A DNA stretch of 64,000 nt from CAZRCZ01 sp964598765 (GCA_964598765.1 CAZRCZ010000011.1:62001-126000); one strand, 5' to 3'. Positions 1 through 7,843 are shown, numbered from the stretch's first letter. Numbers and translations: made by a program. Notes: generated from the sequence alone by a model not told the origin.

Positions 1-780
1 GGTCAATGGATGGCGCACGTCGTTGATCTCGGCTATCTCCTTCCCCCCGACCGCGTGCGCTCGGCGATGCGCTCGATTTACGACTACAACTGGAAACCGC
101 GTCTCGACAAACATTACAACCCGCAGAGGATTTACGCGCTCGGCGACGAGGCCGGATTGCTCGTCTGCTCTTGGCCCAAGGGGGATCGCCTGCCGCTTCC
201 GTTTCCTTATTCGGATGAGGTCTGGACCGGGATCGAATATCACGTCGCCGCGCACCTGATTTACGAGGGGATGATCGAGGAGGGATTGAACGTCGTCGCC
301 GGAGCGCGAAGCCGCCACGATGGGCGAAGGCGCAATCCGTGGGACGAGATCGAATGCGGCCACCACTACGCGCGCGCGATGTCGAGTTGGTCGTTGCTTC
401 TCGCGCTGTCGGGATTTCACTACGACGCCTCCGCGCAAAGGATGACCTTCGCGCCGGTCGTGAACGGCAAGGATTTCCGGACGTTTTGGTCGTGCGGAAG
501 CGGATGGGGAACCTATCGCCAAAAACTTTCGCGTCGTCATCTCGAATCGGAAATCACCGCGCTTTATGGAAACCTGAGTCTCTTTTCGCTTCGTCTTCCT
601 AAACCCGCGAATGGCCCGGCGAATGGTGAAAAAGGGGAAGCTCCGAGTTGCGACGTGTGGCTGGGCGATTCCCCGCTTGCCGCCCGGGCCAAGATCGCCG
701 ACGGGCGCGTTCACGTCGGTCTGGAAACCGGTTTGGTCCTCCCGCGCAAGGGGAGCCTCCGGATTCGGGTGTCGGTTTGA
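1..780 (+). CDS. GH116 (GBA2-type) beta-glycosidase, C-terminal part
   Basis: This is the C-terminal end of a glycoside hydrolase of family GH116, related to non-lysosomal glucosylceramidase, which cleaves beta-glucosides. The reading frame is open from base 1 (Gly-Gln-Trp-Met-Ala-His), so the start lies outside the window and only about 259 residues are seen. The family's catalytic (alpha/alpha)6 domain is recognisable from the stretch around DEVWTGIEYHVAAHL (about residues 74-88) and RNPWDEIECGHHYARAMSSW (about 112-131), both typical of GH116. The tail after about residue 200 is poorly conserved. Bacterial members act on plant or glycan beta-glucosides; substrate and cellular location cannot be told because the N-terminus is missing. 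Family assignment is firm, specificity is not. Confidence 0.85.
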   Translation, partial: GQWMAHVVDLGYLLPPDRVRSAMRSIYDYNWKPRLDKHYNPQRIYALGDEAGLLVCSWPKGDRLPLPFPYSDEVWTGIEYHVAAHLIYEGMIEEGLNVVAGARSRHDGRRRNPWDEIECGHHYARAMSSWSLLLALSGFHYDASAQRMTFAPVVNGKDFRTFWSCGSGWGTYRQKLSRRHLESEITALYGNLSLFSLRLPKPANGPANGEKGEAPSCDVWLGDSPLAARAKIADGRVHVGLETGLVLPRKGSLRIRVSV

Positions 781-821
781 GCGCGTGATGACGAGATGGT
801 TCGCTTTGGAGCGGTTCCTCC

Positions 822-1076
822 ATGAATAAGCGCAAATTGCTCGAAAAAGCCTTGACGCAGTCTCGGAATCTCAGGTTCACTGAACTCAAGGCGCTCGTTG
901 AGGCTTTCGGCTTTCATTTGGATCGCGTCCGAGGGAGTCATCATATTTTCAGGCGCGCGGGCATCTTGGAAATGGTGAACATTCAAGATTGCGGCGGCAT
1001 GGCCAAGGCGTAACAGGTGCGCCGGTTCTTGGAAATCGTGGAAGAATACAATTTGACGCTTGGAGAAGAAGAATGA
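822..1076 (+). pseudogene. hicA: HicA-type toxin gene interrupted by an in-frame TAA
   Basis: HicA toxins are small dsRBD-fold mRNA interferases. The frame from ATG 822 codes 63 residues including the GSHHIF motif with the catalytic histidine and the GGMAKA loop, then meets TAA at 1011-1013. Translation continues in the same frame after this codon as QVRRFLEIVEEYNL and stops at TGA 1074-1076, which is the expected HicA C-terminus. Family members normally have Tyr at exactly this place (K-x-Y-Q-V-R), and TAA is one base from TAC or TAT. So one nonsense substitution has cut about 20 residues, including the last helix. The final stop overlaps the hicB start. It may be a decayed toxin or a sequencing error; recoding has no support in the neighbouring genes. 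Confidence 0.8.
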
Positions 1077-1294
1077 AGGACTACCACATCAACCTTTTCT
1101 ACAGCGAGCCGGACGAAGGATGGATCGCCGACATCCCCGATCTGAGGTTTTGCTCGGCGTTCGGGAAAACTCCCGAAGAGAAGTTGCACGAAGTCCTGAC
1201 CGCCAAGGAAGCGTGGTTGGAAACCGCGCGCGGCGAAGGGCGCCCCATCCCGGAACCCCGATTCCGCCCCGCGATTTATCAGATCGCGTCCTAA
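1073..1294 (+). CDS. hicB: HicB-family antitoxin
   Basis: HicB antitoxins bind and neutralise HicA and often repress their own operon. The ATG at 1073 overlaps the hicA stop in an ATGA junction, which is why I chose it over an upstream in-frame start at 989 inside hicA. The 73-residue product has the HicB partial RNase H-like fold signature: YSEPDEGWIADIPDL near residues 10-24, followed by the AFGKTPEEKLHEVLTAKEAWLE helix region (about 29-50). It is one of the short HicB forms without an obvious C-terminal DNA-binding domain. Since its toxin partner is truncated, it may now be an orphan antitoxin. Confidence 0.85.
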   Translation: MKDYHINLFYSEPDEGWIADIPDLRFCSAFGKTPEEKLHEVLTAKEAWLETARGEGRPIPEPRFRPAIYQIAS

Positions 1295-1384
1295 CACAGC
1301 CGCCCGTCCCCAAACCAAACCGGCCATGAGATTTGAGTCTTCTTGTTTCCGTCCTTCTCTCTCGCGTCTTTAGAAGATGCCCGC

Positions 1385-2719
1385 ATGGACGACGCCAAAA
1401 AGCCAAAATCGAATCCGTTGGTCTGGATCTTCAGCGCGCTTGCGATCCTTTTTGTGATCGTTGCCAGCGCGATTCTGGCGTTTCCCTTGTATGTCAAGAA
1501 CCGCGTGAACAGCCTGCTCCCGCCGGAAGCCCATCAATTTCTGAAGAGTCAGGTGGTTATTCCCGATTCGTGGCTAGAGGCTCCGCCGTTCCCGAGCGAT
1601 CTTCTTGAACTCTCCGAGAAATTGCGTGTCGCATATCGGAATCATGGAGAGAACCAGTCCGTTGAGGACTACAAGGACGCAAATCAAATGGCGGCCGATC
1701 TCCTCAATAGGGAACCATTGAGCGATGAATCGTGGTTGAGGATACCTCAAATCCTCAAGGGTTCAGAGGAATTTATCAACCTCCTGCAACAACTGACCGC
1801 GCGGGCGGATTACGAATACAGCGCGTTGCCCGGATACGACCAAGACTCCATAGAAGTAAATTTCATGCTTGCGGAAACCGCCGCCCAGCATCTGTGCCTG
1901 AAGGCTTACAACCTAGCTCACGATGGCAATTGGGAAAAGGCTCTTGAAGCCGACCTTGAAATCTTTAGGTTATGTCGCCGGAAACCCTATGCCACATGGA
2001 GCGAGCATTTGGTAACGCCTCATTTTCTGCGCCTTGCATCCCGTTGCAACGACGATTTGAAGACGCAATGCATTGAATCAAAATTATTGGAATCCGCTCT
2101 TGCCGAATTGAATCGGCTCGAACATGAGGTCGGCACACCCTTGCGGGAAAACTTCTATATTTACAATACGGCAAGCGAAATCCTCAGACTTCGGCGACGC
2201 GGTTTTCCCGCCGATCTCACCACGAGACAAACAGGACGGGAACTGATTCGAGGATACATGAACGCTACCGACAAGGCCATTGGAGGGGGAAATAACTATT
2301 TTTCTTTTGATTTGCAAAGGCCGATGGGAAGGGCTTTTTCCAAGGACATACACAATGAAGTCTTGGTTGGATCATTGATTGACCTCGCCTTAAGTTGGGA
2401 TCGTACGATACCGGATATAGATATCGTGTATCTGGATTTTCTTACGCCTGAAATGCAAGGATTTCAGGATTGGAAGAACAGATTAAGAATCCTCTTTGAT
2501 TTAACACGCCTGAATCTGGCGGCGCGAATTGTCGTCTTGGAAACGAGCGGTGATTTGGTTGAGCCTCCCAGAGTCAGTCCCGAACTTCTGCCGGAAGTTC
2601 CAGTGGATCCGGTGTCGGGAAAGCCTTATCTCTGGAATCCCAAGACCAAGCAATTTTACAGCGATTCCTTGAGAGAAGGCAAATTTGAGTTTGGCGTGGG
2701 ATATTGCGGCGCGCGCTGA
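1385..2719 (+). CDS. Membrane-anchored protein of unknown function
   Basis: I do not recognise a family. The 444-residue product has a basic N-terminus and one hydrophobic segment at about residues 10-32 (signal anchor or uncleaved signal), then a long, mostly helical, soluble region. The end has a VDPVSGKPYLWN-type motif, which in environmental bacteria often closes secreted or periplasmic proteins of unknown role that resemble pseudopilin tails. ATG 1385 is chosen because the hydrophobic segment follows directly; an upstream in-frame ATG at 1343 adds only 14 unlike residues. The 3' two thirds look more A+T-rich than neighbouring genes, and the gene lies between two toxin-antitoxin modules, so recent acquisition is possible. 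Confidence 0.6.
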   Translation: MDDAKKPKSNPLVWIFSALAILFVIVASAILAFPLYVKNRVNSLLPPEAHQFLKSQVVIPDSWLEAPPFPSDLLELSEKLRVAYRNHGENQSVEDYKDANQMAADLLNREPLSDESWLRIPQILKGSEEFINLLQQLTARADYEYSALPGYDQDSIEVNFMLAETAAQHLCLKAYNLAHDGNWEKALEADLEIFRLCRRKPYATWSEHLVTPHFLRLASRCNDDLKTQCIESKLLESALAELNRLEHEVGTPLRENFYIYNTASEILRLRRRGFPADLTTRQTGRELIRGYMNATDKAIGGGNNYFSFDLQRPMGRAFSKDIHNEVLVGSLIDLALSWDRTIPDIDIVYLDFLTPEMQGFQDWKNRLRILFDLTRLNLAARIVVLETSGDLVEPPRVSPELLPEVPVDPVSGKPYLWNPKTKQFYSDSLREGKFEFGVGYCGAR

Positions 2720-2731
2720 GGAAGAGAAGTT

Positions 2732-3067
2732 TCACATTTCCACCGTCGCCAAGACTCGGACGCGGGCGGATCGGGCGTTGTCCCGTTTGGGGCGGATGAT
2801 GATCTCGACGTCCCGGCCAAGGGCGTTGAGGAAACGGAAAAGACGTTCGGCGGAAAAACCGTCGAGTCTTCCGCGCATCAAGGCGGAAACCTTGGGTTGA
2901 TCCACGCCGAGAAGTTTGGCGGCTTGGACCTGAGTGAGTTTGCGGTCGTGTATGATTGAGCAAACGCGAAGCGCGATTTTGGCCTTGGCCAGATATTCCT
3001 CGGCGTTGGGGATTCCGAGATCGGCAAAGACGTTGCCGCTACTTGTCATGACTTTGTTTTTTTTCAT
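2732..3067 (-). CDS. higA: HigA-type antitoxin, XRE-family HTH
   Basis: This 111-residue protein is the DNA-binding antitoxin of a HigBA-like pair. A helix-turn-helix is clear in residues 44-70 (TQVQAAKLLGVDQPKVSALM), followed by the RLDGFSAERLFRFLNALG segment characteristic of the HTH_37 antitoxin group. The N-terminal VFADLGIPNAEEYLAKAKIA is also typical. It is the second gene of the pair: its start lies 29 bases inside the end of the toxin gene, the toxin-first order usual for hig modules. It is expected to bind the toxin and repress the shared promoter upstream of the toxin gene. Confidence 0.88.
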   Translation of the reverse strand: MKKNKVMTSSGNVFADLGIPNAEEYLAKAKIALRVCSIIHDRKLTQVQAAKLLGVDQPKVSALMRGRLDGFSAERLFRFLNALGRDVEIIIRPKRDNARSARVRVLATVEM

Positions 3068-3449
3068 GAGGCCGCTCTTTCCAATAAATTAACGCTTGGT
3101 ATTCTTCCTCCGCCATTTGAAGGCGGCGTCGAACGAGTTCGATTTCCCGTCCCGGTGTGGCAATGCCACGCTTCGATTTCTTCTGAAAAGCGTGAAGAAC
3201 ATAAACCGCGTCTGCAAAGCGGACCGTGTAAACCGCGCGAAAGGCATTGCCGGCCCGGTTTGCCACCATTTCCAAAACACCGGCGCCGCCAAAACCCTTC
3301 AGTGGTTTGGCGTCCACATGTTTCCCTCCCTCTTGGGCCTGCGCCAGCGCAAACCCCATCACTTTCTTCACGTCGTCGGGAAATCTCCGTAAATCGTCCA
3401 AGGAGGAAGCGATCCAATACACGGGCTTCCTTATTGTCTCCCCCTTCAT
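3039..3449 (-). CDS. higB: HigB-type toxin (RelE superfamily, Gp49-like)
   Basis: This belongs to the phage-derived Gp49-like branch of RelE/HigB toxins, which cut mRNA in the ribosome. The family core runs from about residue 9 (VYWIASSLDDLRRFPDDV) through AKPLKGFGGAGVLEMV and ends with YVLHAFQKKSKRGIATP, the usual F-x-K-K-S active-region motif. At 136 residues it is about 20 longer than most relatives because of a charged C-terminal tail that overlaps the antitoxin gene. ATG 3449 leaves only eight residues before the conserved core. The module faces the neighbouring GNAT gene's end and looks like a self-contained transcription unit. Confidence 0.88.
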   Translation of the reverse strand: MKGETIRKPVYWIASSLDDLRRFPDDVKKVMGFALAQAQEGGKHVDAKPLKGFGGAGVLEMVANRAGNAFRAVYTVRFADAVYVLHAFQKKSKRGIATPGREIELVRRRLQMAEEEYQALIYWKERPHEKKQSHDK

Positions 3450-3458
3450 TCTATACCA

Positions 3459-3471
3459 AATATGGCATATT
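3459..3471. promoter_or_regulatory. Palindrome, candidate HigA operator
   Basis: A 13-bp perfect palindrome, AATATG-G-CATATT, lies 10 bases upstream of the higB start codon. On the minus strand a TATAGA sequence lies between it and the start codon. An A/T-rich palindrome at this place is what an autoregulated hig module would have. Binding by HigA is an inference from position only. Confidence 0.4.
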
Positions 3472-3489
3472 ACAGCGGGCCTTGACCAG

Positions 3490-3587
3490 AGGATTATGCC
3501 GCCCCGATGGGGCTTAAGGGATTTTTGGAAATGACCTACACCCCGCTCTTCCGAACGGGGCTAGGATTATGCCGCCGCTGGTGCGGC
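3490..3587. repeat. Two-unit repeat with GC hairpins
   Basis: The 14-mer AGGATTATGCCGCC occurs at 3490-3503 and again at 3563-3576. Each unit runs into a short GC hairpin (GCCCC-gat-GGGGC at 3501-3513; GCCGC/GCGGC at 3574-3587), and a third hairpin CCCCG/CGGGG lies between them at 3541-3560. It fills the 196-bp gap between higB and the GNAT gene, and no gene is visible in it. It resembles dispersed GC-hairpin repeats seen between genes in many environmental genomes, but no second locus is clearly present in this window. Confidence 0.55.
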
Positions 3588-3645
3588 TGAGAATCGAAGG
3601 GGCATGAAATTTTTTGCCGAACCACGGACGATTTGATCGCCTCAT

Positions 3646-4608
3646 TTATAATTTTCCGCGCATCCCCCAAAAGACCGGACCGAGATCCGCGCCGACGGCA
3701 CGATGGTAGAAGTCCACCGGACCGACCCAGCCGATCTGGGAAGTTGGGCGTCCAAGTTTTTTCAGGTCGGCCAGCGTCGCCCAAAGAAGACGTCTGCCCA
3801 AGCCGTGTCCCTGATGATCGGGATTGACGCCCGTCGGTCCGAAACTGCCGAGACCTTGATTGGTCTCGTAGGAGGCGAATCCGACGATCTCTTCCGTGCG
3901 ATCCTTGCGATCCTTGCGATCCTTTCCCCTTCCCGATTCTTTCACGGCGAGAAAAAGGGAGACGGGATCGTGCGCCAGACCTTGACTCGCCTCGGCGGTC
4001 CAACCCGGCGTCCAATCGCGCAAGCAATAGGCGCGGAACGCCTCGCGGTCTTCCTCCCGCGCTCTGCGAACGCGATACGCCTCCCGCTCGCCGCCGAAAA
4101 TTTCCTTTGCCGGAGGAATTTTGATCCGCCGCAAATCCACCGTCATGTTGAAATTCGTCCGGTAATGCTCGAACCCTTGGGCGATCAGCCAGACGATCAC
4201 GCCGGTCGCGCGGACGTCCACCCCCGGCTGGATGTAATAGGGCGGGGTCGAAAGGAAATCGGCGGTCGTCGCGCCGAGCCGTTTGAGCCGCGCGCGCGAT
4301 TCCTTCATCAACGCTTTGCCGAACCCGCGTCTCCGATGATCGGGATGAACGCCGAACCAGCGAATTCCGCCGATCAGTTCCGCCGATCCCGCTTTGGGAA
4401 CCGGCGGGACGAGCAGAGAGAAGGCGATCACGTTTCCTTTTCGATCAAGATAACAGGGGGAGTTTTCCGGTTTGGCGTCCGGCGGACCGAAAATCCGCTC
4501 GGCAAGCAGAAAATCATTCATCGGCAAAAGGGGGAACGATTCGCGCCAAAAGCGGGCAAGTTGACGCCTCATCAAGGGCGTGAGATAGTGAACGCTCGGC
4601 GTTTTCAT
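3646..4608 (-). CDS. Tandem GNAT-domain acetyltransferase
   Basis: The 320-residue protein carries two GNAT (acetyl-CoA dependent N-acetyltransferase) folds. The first has the acetyl-CoA loop VHPDHRRRGFGKALM near residues 87-101; the second has VNPDHQGHGLGRRLL near 259-273, followed by the usual C-terminal VGPVDFYHRAVGAD. Both loops keep the R/Q-x-x-G-x-G pattern, so both may bind cofactor. The substrate is unknown. A nine-base tandem repeat (GATCCTTGC on the plus strand, from 3900) makes a KDRKDRKDR linker-like run between the domains. The start codon is only two bases from the divergent znuA start, which leaves no room for a normal promoter pair. Confidence 0.75.
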   Translation of the reverse strand: MKTPSVHYLTPLMRRQLARFWRESFPLLPMNDFLLAERIFGPPDAKPENSPCYLDRKGNVIAFSLLVPPVPKAGSAELIGGIRWFGVHPDHRRRGFGKALMKESRARLKRLGATTADFLSTPPYYIQPGVDVRATGVIVWLIAQGFEHYRTNFNMTVDLRRIKIPPAKEIFGGEREAYRVRRAREEDREAFRAYCLRDWTPGWTAEASQGLAHDPVSLFLAVKESGRGKDRKDRKDRTEEIVGFASYETNQGLGSFGPTGVNPDHQGHGLGRRLLWATLADLKKLGRPTSQIGWVGPVDFYHRAVGADLGPVFWGMRGKL

Positions 4609-4610
4609 CC

Positions 4611-5588
4611 ATGAATCTTAAACACAACGACGCGAAGAAGGCACGAAGAACGCGACCATTGTGGTTCCTTCCGTGTTTCATCTTTTGTGCGATTTCCCTC
4701 CCTGCGCAAACGCCGAACAAACCTCAGGCGGCGAAACTCGAAATCGTCTGCTCCATTTATCCGATCCATGATTTGACGCAAAACGTCATCAAGGGGATTC
4801 CCGGCGTCGAGGCGGTTTGCCTCGTGAATCCATCGGTCGGGTGTCCGCATGAATTGAGTCTGACTCCGGCCAACGTCCGGCGATTGAAGGAGGCGCGCGT
4901 GGTTCTCATCAACGGCTTGGGATTGGACGATGAATTTCTGAATCCGCGATTTCTTCCGGCTTCGACCTGTTCGATTCTCAAAGTTTCGGAGGCGATTCCG
5001 AAAGAGGAATTGATCGCCGAGAAAGACGCCCCACCGGGGCGTCTCTACGGGGAGGGGATTTCAAGGGACACGCGATTCAATCCCCACGTTTGGGTCAGTC
5101 CTTTTTTGGCGGCGCGCATGGCGCGCAAAATCGGATCGTTCCTCGCCGAGAACGATCCACCCAACGCACCGCGCTATCTGGCCAACGCGGAGGAATACTC
5201 TGCCCGACTCGAAAAGATCGGCGGCGAAATGAAGCGAATTGTCGCAAACTTCCCGACGATCCGCATTGTCACGATGCACGATTCATTCTATTATCTCGCG
5301 CGCGATTTGGGGATGGAGGTAATCGGAACCATTCTGGACGAGAACGGGCGGGAGCCGTCGCCGCGCAAACTGGCCGATTTGCTCACGCAACTCAAAAAAT
5401 CGCCCCCCGATTTCATCGTCATCGAACCGGAATTTTCCGACCGTCTGGCGCGGGTCGTCGCGCAGGAAACCGGACGGCCGATGATCGCGCTCGATCCGGG
5501 ATCGACCACCGTCGGCTCGTCGGAAGGCTACGAAGCGGCGCAACGCAAGAACGCTTCGGCGCTGGAGCGGTTGCTTTCGCCGCATTGA
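4611..5588 (+). CDS. znuA: Zinc/manganese ABC transporter binding protein
   Basis: This is a cluster A-I (ZnuA/TroA) metal-binding lipoprotein-like receptor that delivers Zn2+ or Mn2+ to an ABC importer. After a basic N-terminus and hydrophobic signal (about residues 17-32), the fold is clear: metal-ligand histidines H80 (CPHELSLTP), H159 (NPHVWVSP) and H223 (MHDSF), and an acidic ligand in IALDPG (D295). The family's long His-rich loop is missing. The first 15 codons (4620-4655) look like a dispersed AACACGAAG-type repeat, so translation may start later, for example near TTG 4659. znuC follows after 44 bases, but no permease gene does. Confidence 0.88.
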   Translation: MNLKHNDAKKARRTRPLWFLPCFIFCAISLPAQTPNKPQAAKLEIVCSIYPIHDLTQNVIKGIPGVEAVCLVNPSVGCPHELSLTPANVRRLKEARVVLINGLGLDDEFLNPRFLPASTCSILKVSEAIPKEELIAEKDAPPGRLYGEGISRDTRFNPHVWVSPFLAARMARKIGSFLAENDPPNAPRYLANAEEYSARLEKIGGEMKRIVANFPTIRIVTMHDSFYYLARDLGMEVIGTILDENGREPSPRKLADLLTQLKKSPPDFIVIEPEFSDRLARVVAQETGRPMIALDPGSTTVGSSEGYEAAQRKNASALERLLSPH

Positions 5589-5632
5589 GTCGTAAAGTTC
5601 ATATTCAGTGGCAAGATCGGTGAGAATTCGTC

Positions 5633-6478
5633 ATGGTTTCCGACAGAATGAATCAACCCACCACCGCGACGGATCAATCTTCTTGGCTGATTCAACTGGA
5701 GCGACTGAACGTCGCGTTCGGCGATTTGAAAATCCTCGACAATGTCACGGCGCGGTTCGATCCGGGGAAAATCACGGCGGTCATCGGTCCCAACGGCGCG
5801 GGGAAAACCACGCTCCTGCTGGCGATTCTCGGATTGATTCCCTACAAGGGGCAAATCCATTTTATTCCCCCAGCCTCGCGCGAGACCGGAACTTCCGCCG
5901 TCGAGACAAGGCGCGTCGAAACGCATCGCCGTCCGATCATCGGTTACGTTCCCCAGCGGCTCGATTTTGACCGTGGTCTGCCGATCACCGTGGCCGATTT
6001 TTTGGCGGCGGGGAAACAAACGATTCCGCTGTGGTGGGGCAAAGGGACCGGACTTCAACTGCGGATTCAGGAGGCACTCAACCGGGTCAACGCCGTTGGT
6101 CTTTGGAATCGCCCGCTCGGCGGATTGTCGGGCGGCGAACTTCAGCGCGTCCTTCTCGCCCAAGCTCTTCTCCGCGATCCGCAGGTTTTATTGCTGGATG
6201 AACCGGCCAGCGCGGTGGACGTTGAAGGGGAGGCGCTCTTTTATGAGTTGTTGCACTCGATCCATCGGGAACGGCATCTGACGACGGTTTGGGTCTCGCA
6301 CGATCTTTCGGTCGTGATGAATCACGCGGATCGGGTGATTTGCCTCAATCGCGCCGTTTCGTGCGTGGGCGCGCCCGAACAAATTTTGACTCCCGACCGC
6401 CTACGCGAACTCTTCGGTCCCAACGCGGCGGTTTATTCGCATCACGACCATGACCATCGGCGACCGGCCGAACGATAA
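5633..6478 (+). CDS. znuC: Zinc/manganese ABC transporter ATPase
   Basis: The 281-residue protein is the cytoplasmic ATPase of the metal importer. The Walker A motif GPNGAGKTT is at 52-60, the Q-loop in YVPQRLDFDR near 105-114, the signature LSGGELQR at 165-172 and Walker B LLLLDEP at about 185-191, then the switch histidine in VSHDLS. A loop of about 20 residues with no family counterpart (PPASRETGTSAVETRRVET) lies between Walker A and the Q-loop. The tail HHDHDHRR could bind metal. ZnuB-type permeases normally adjoin this gene, but the next gene is on the other strand, so the membrane subunit must be elsewhere. A second ATG at 5648 is a possible start. Confidence 0.9.
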   Translation: MVSDRMNQPTTATDQSSWLIQLERLNVAFGDLKILDNVTARFDPGKITAVIGPNGAGKTTLLLAILGLIPYKGQIHFIPPASRETGTSAVETRRVETHRRPIIGYVPQRLDFDRGLPITVADFLAAGKQTIPLWWGKGTGLQLRIQEALNRVNAVGLWNRPLGGLSGGELQRVLLAQALLRDPQVLLLDEPASAVDVEGEALFYELLHSIHRERHLTTVWVSHDLSVVMNHADRVICLNRAVSCVGAPEQILTPDRLRELFGPNAAVYSHHDHDHRRPAER

Positions 6479-6489
6479 TTCCTTTTTTT

Positions 6490-6516
6490 CTTGCTCTTAC
6501 TCTTGCTCTTGCTCCA
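6490..6516 (-). repeat. GAGCAA hexamer repeat, copy 1
   Basis: Read on the minus strand this is (GAGCAA)x2-GAGTAA-GAGCAA-G. It contains the stop codon of the sialidase gene and gives that protein its last residues, VEQEQE. Apart from one missing hexamer it matches the repeat at 42588-42622, including the same GAGTAA variant unit and the upstream GTG, so the two copies are related rather than independent slippage tracts. Confidence 0.85.
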
Positions 6517-7711
6517 CCCACTTTTCATTGAACCGCACATGCTTGATCGTCGAACCCGCGAATTGGCTTTTGTCCTTGTAAGAATAAACGCAATGAATCA
6601 TTCCGTCGGCGGATTCGATGACCGTCGGATAGGAGGCCGAGCCTTCCTCGGGGAGCATTTCCAGTTGCCGTTTCCACTTCCACGTCTTTCCCTCGTCGTC
6701 GGATAGAAAGGCGGTCAGGCGGTGGCGTCCCGCCGGAGTGTCGTTGCAGACCAAAACCCAATGGCCAGTTTTCAGCGCGGCGACCGACACGCTCGATCCG
6801 GGGTTGGGGATTTCGGTCGGGATTTCGGTCCACGTCATTCCGCCGTCGGAGGATTCGGCGTGACGGACCATGTGCTTTAATCCTGCCTCGCGCATGAACG
6901 CCGCGATGTTGCCGTCCTTTTTACGGACGAAACCGGGCTGAATGTTGCCGCGGTCGGGAAAAATCATCGGCGGGCTGAATTCCCACGATTCGCCCCAGTC
7001 GTCGGTGAAGGCGGCAAGCGAGCAATCGAACACGTCGGAATAAAGGCCGAGCATCATCCGCTTGTCGGAGATCATGATCGGCGGCTGGCGCGGCATCCAG
7101 CCGAGGCGCTGGAAAAGTTTGTCGGACGCCATTTTTCGCGATTCCTCCAAACTCGTTTTGAAGCGCGGATTTTTTTCGAGAAACTCCGCGTGATCGGCCA
7201 TCAATTGATCCACCGATTTCACGAATTTCGACTCCAAATCGGGAGGACGACAAAAAATCACGTCCTGCCAATTCCATTTCGGCGGGCCGTCCGCCGAATA
7301 ATCGGTCGCGGTGCGATACTTGAGCAGATAACTCCGCACCAGATTGTCCATCGAGGAAATCCAAAAGAGCCAAAGCGTTTTGCGCGGGTCAATGAACAGG
7401 ACCGGATTTTGGTCCGGCAGATTCTTGTTGTCGGCCATGAGAAACGGCGCGGACCATTTTGATTCTCCTTTGCGCTTGCGAGCTCCGCTGATGACGAGCG
7501 TGTCGTCGGTCCGTTCCCCTTTGCCGTGAAACCAGCACGCGAGCAAGTCGCCGTCGGGCGTCTCGATGATGCTGGCGGAGTGATTATGAAACGGCTCCGG
7601 GGGAAAGATCTGTTCGGCTTCATAAAGCGGCGACTGGGCTCGGGCCCGGATTGCCCCGGCCACGAGAATCACCCCCAGCACAATAAGCGGCGGATTTTTC
7701 ATTTTTTGCAT
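6497..7711 (-). CDS. Secreted sialidase-family protein (BNR/Asp-box)
   Basis: This is a predicted exported exo-alpha-sialidase-like six-bladed propeller. A signal peptide occupies about residues 1-25 (MQKMKNPPLIVLGVILVAGA, then a cleavage region ending in ARAQS). Asp-box motifs are visible as TDDWGESW, SSDGGMTW and SDDEGKTW, and the beginning NHSASIIETPDGDLLACWF is typical of the BNR_2 sialidase domain. A GGAG ribosome site precedes the start. Many proteins of this family in environmental bacteria are annotated sialidase without proof that sialic acid is the substrate. The final VEQEQE comes from the hexamer repeat, not from the family. Confidence 0.75.
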   Translation of the reverse strand: MQKMKNPPLIVLGVILVAGAIRARAQSPLYEAEQIFPPEPFHNHSASIIETPDGDLLACWFHGKGERTDDTLVISGARKRKGESKWSAPFLMADNKNLPDQNPVLFIDPRKTLWLFWISSMDNLVRSYLLKYRTATDYSADGPPKWNWQDVIFCRPPDLESKFVKSVDQLMADHAEFLEKNPRFKTSLEESRKMASDKLFQRLGWMPRQPPIMISDKRMMLGLYSDVFDCSLAAFTDDWGESWEFSPPMIFPDRGNIQPGFVRKKDGNIAAFMREAGLKHMVRHAESSDGGMTWTEIPTEIPNPGSSVSVAALKTGHWVLVCNDTPAGRHRLTAFLSDDEGKTWKWKRQLEMLPEEGSASYPTVIESADGMIHCVYSYKDKSQFAGSTIKHVRFNEKWVEQEQE

Positions 7712-7796
7712 TTCATTCTCCTTCGCTTCATTAAATAACCACGAATACCGGGGATATGCCCCAGCCGAAATACTCTACTTCGGCAATATCCCAGCC

Positions 7797-7835
7797 GCCT
7801 TGAAAATTCGGTGAGGACAACCGAATTTTCAAGGC
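7797..7835 (-). terminator. Perfect 16-bp hairpin downstream of pgeF
   Basis: GCCTTGAAAATTCGGT at 7797-7812 and its exact complement at 7820-7835 enclose a seven-base loop. The hairpin begins nine bases after the pgeF stop codon, where a transcript end is expected. There is no T-run after it on the minus strand, so it is not a standard intrinsic terminator; it could protect an mRNA 3' end or be a dispersed palindrome. A second, weaker GCCGAA/TTCGGC hairpin lies just beyond (about 7774-7794). Confidence 0.55.
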
Positions 7836-7843
7836 GAAAATTC

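Noticed and set aside
822..1076. Stop-codon recoding in hicA
   Set aside because: TAA is used as a normal stop in many genes of this window, so a point mutation or base error is simpler.
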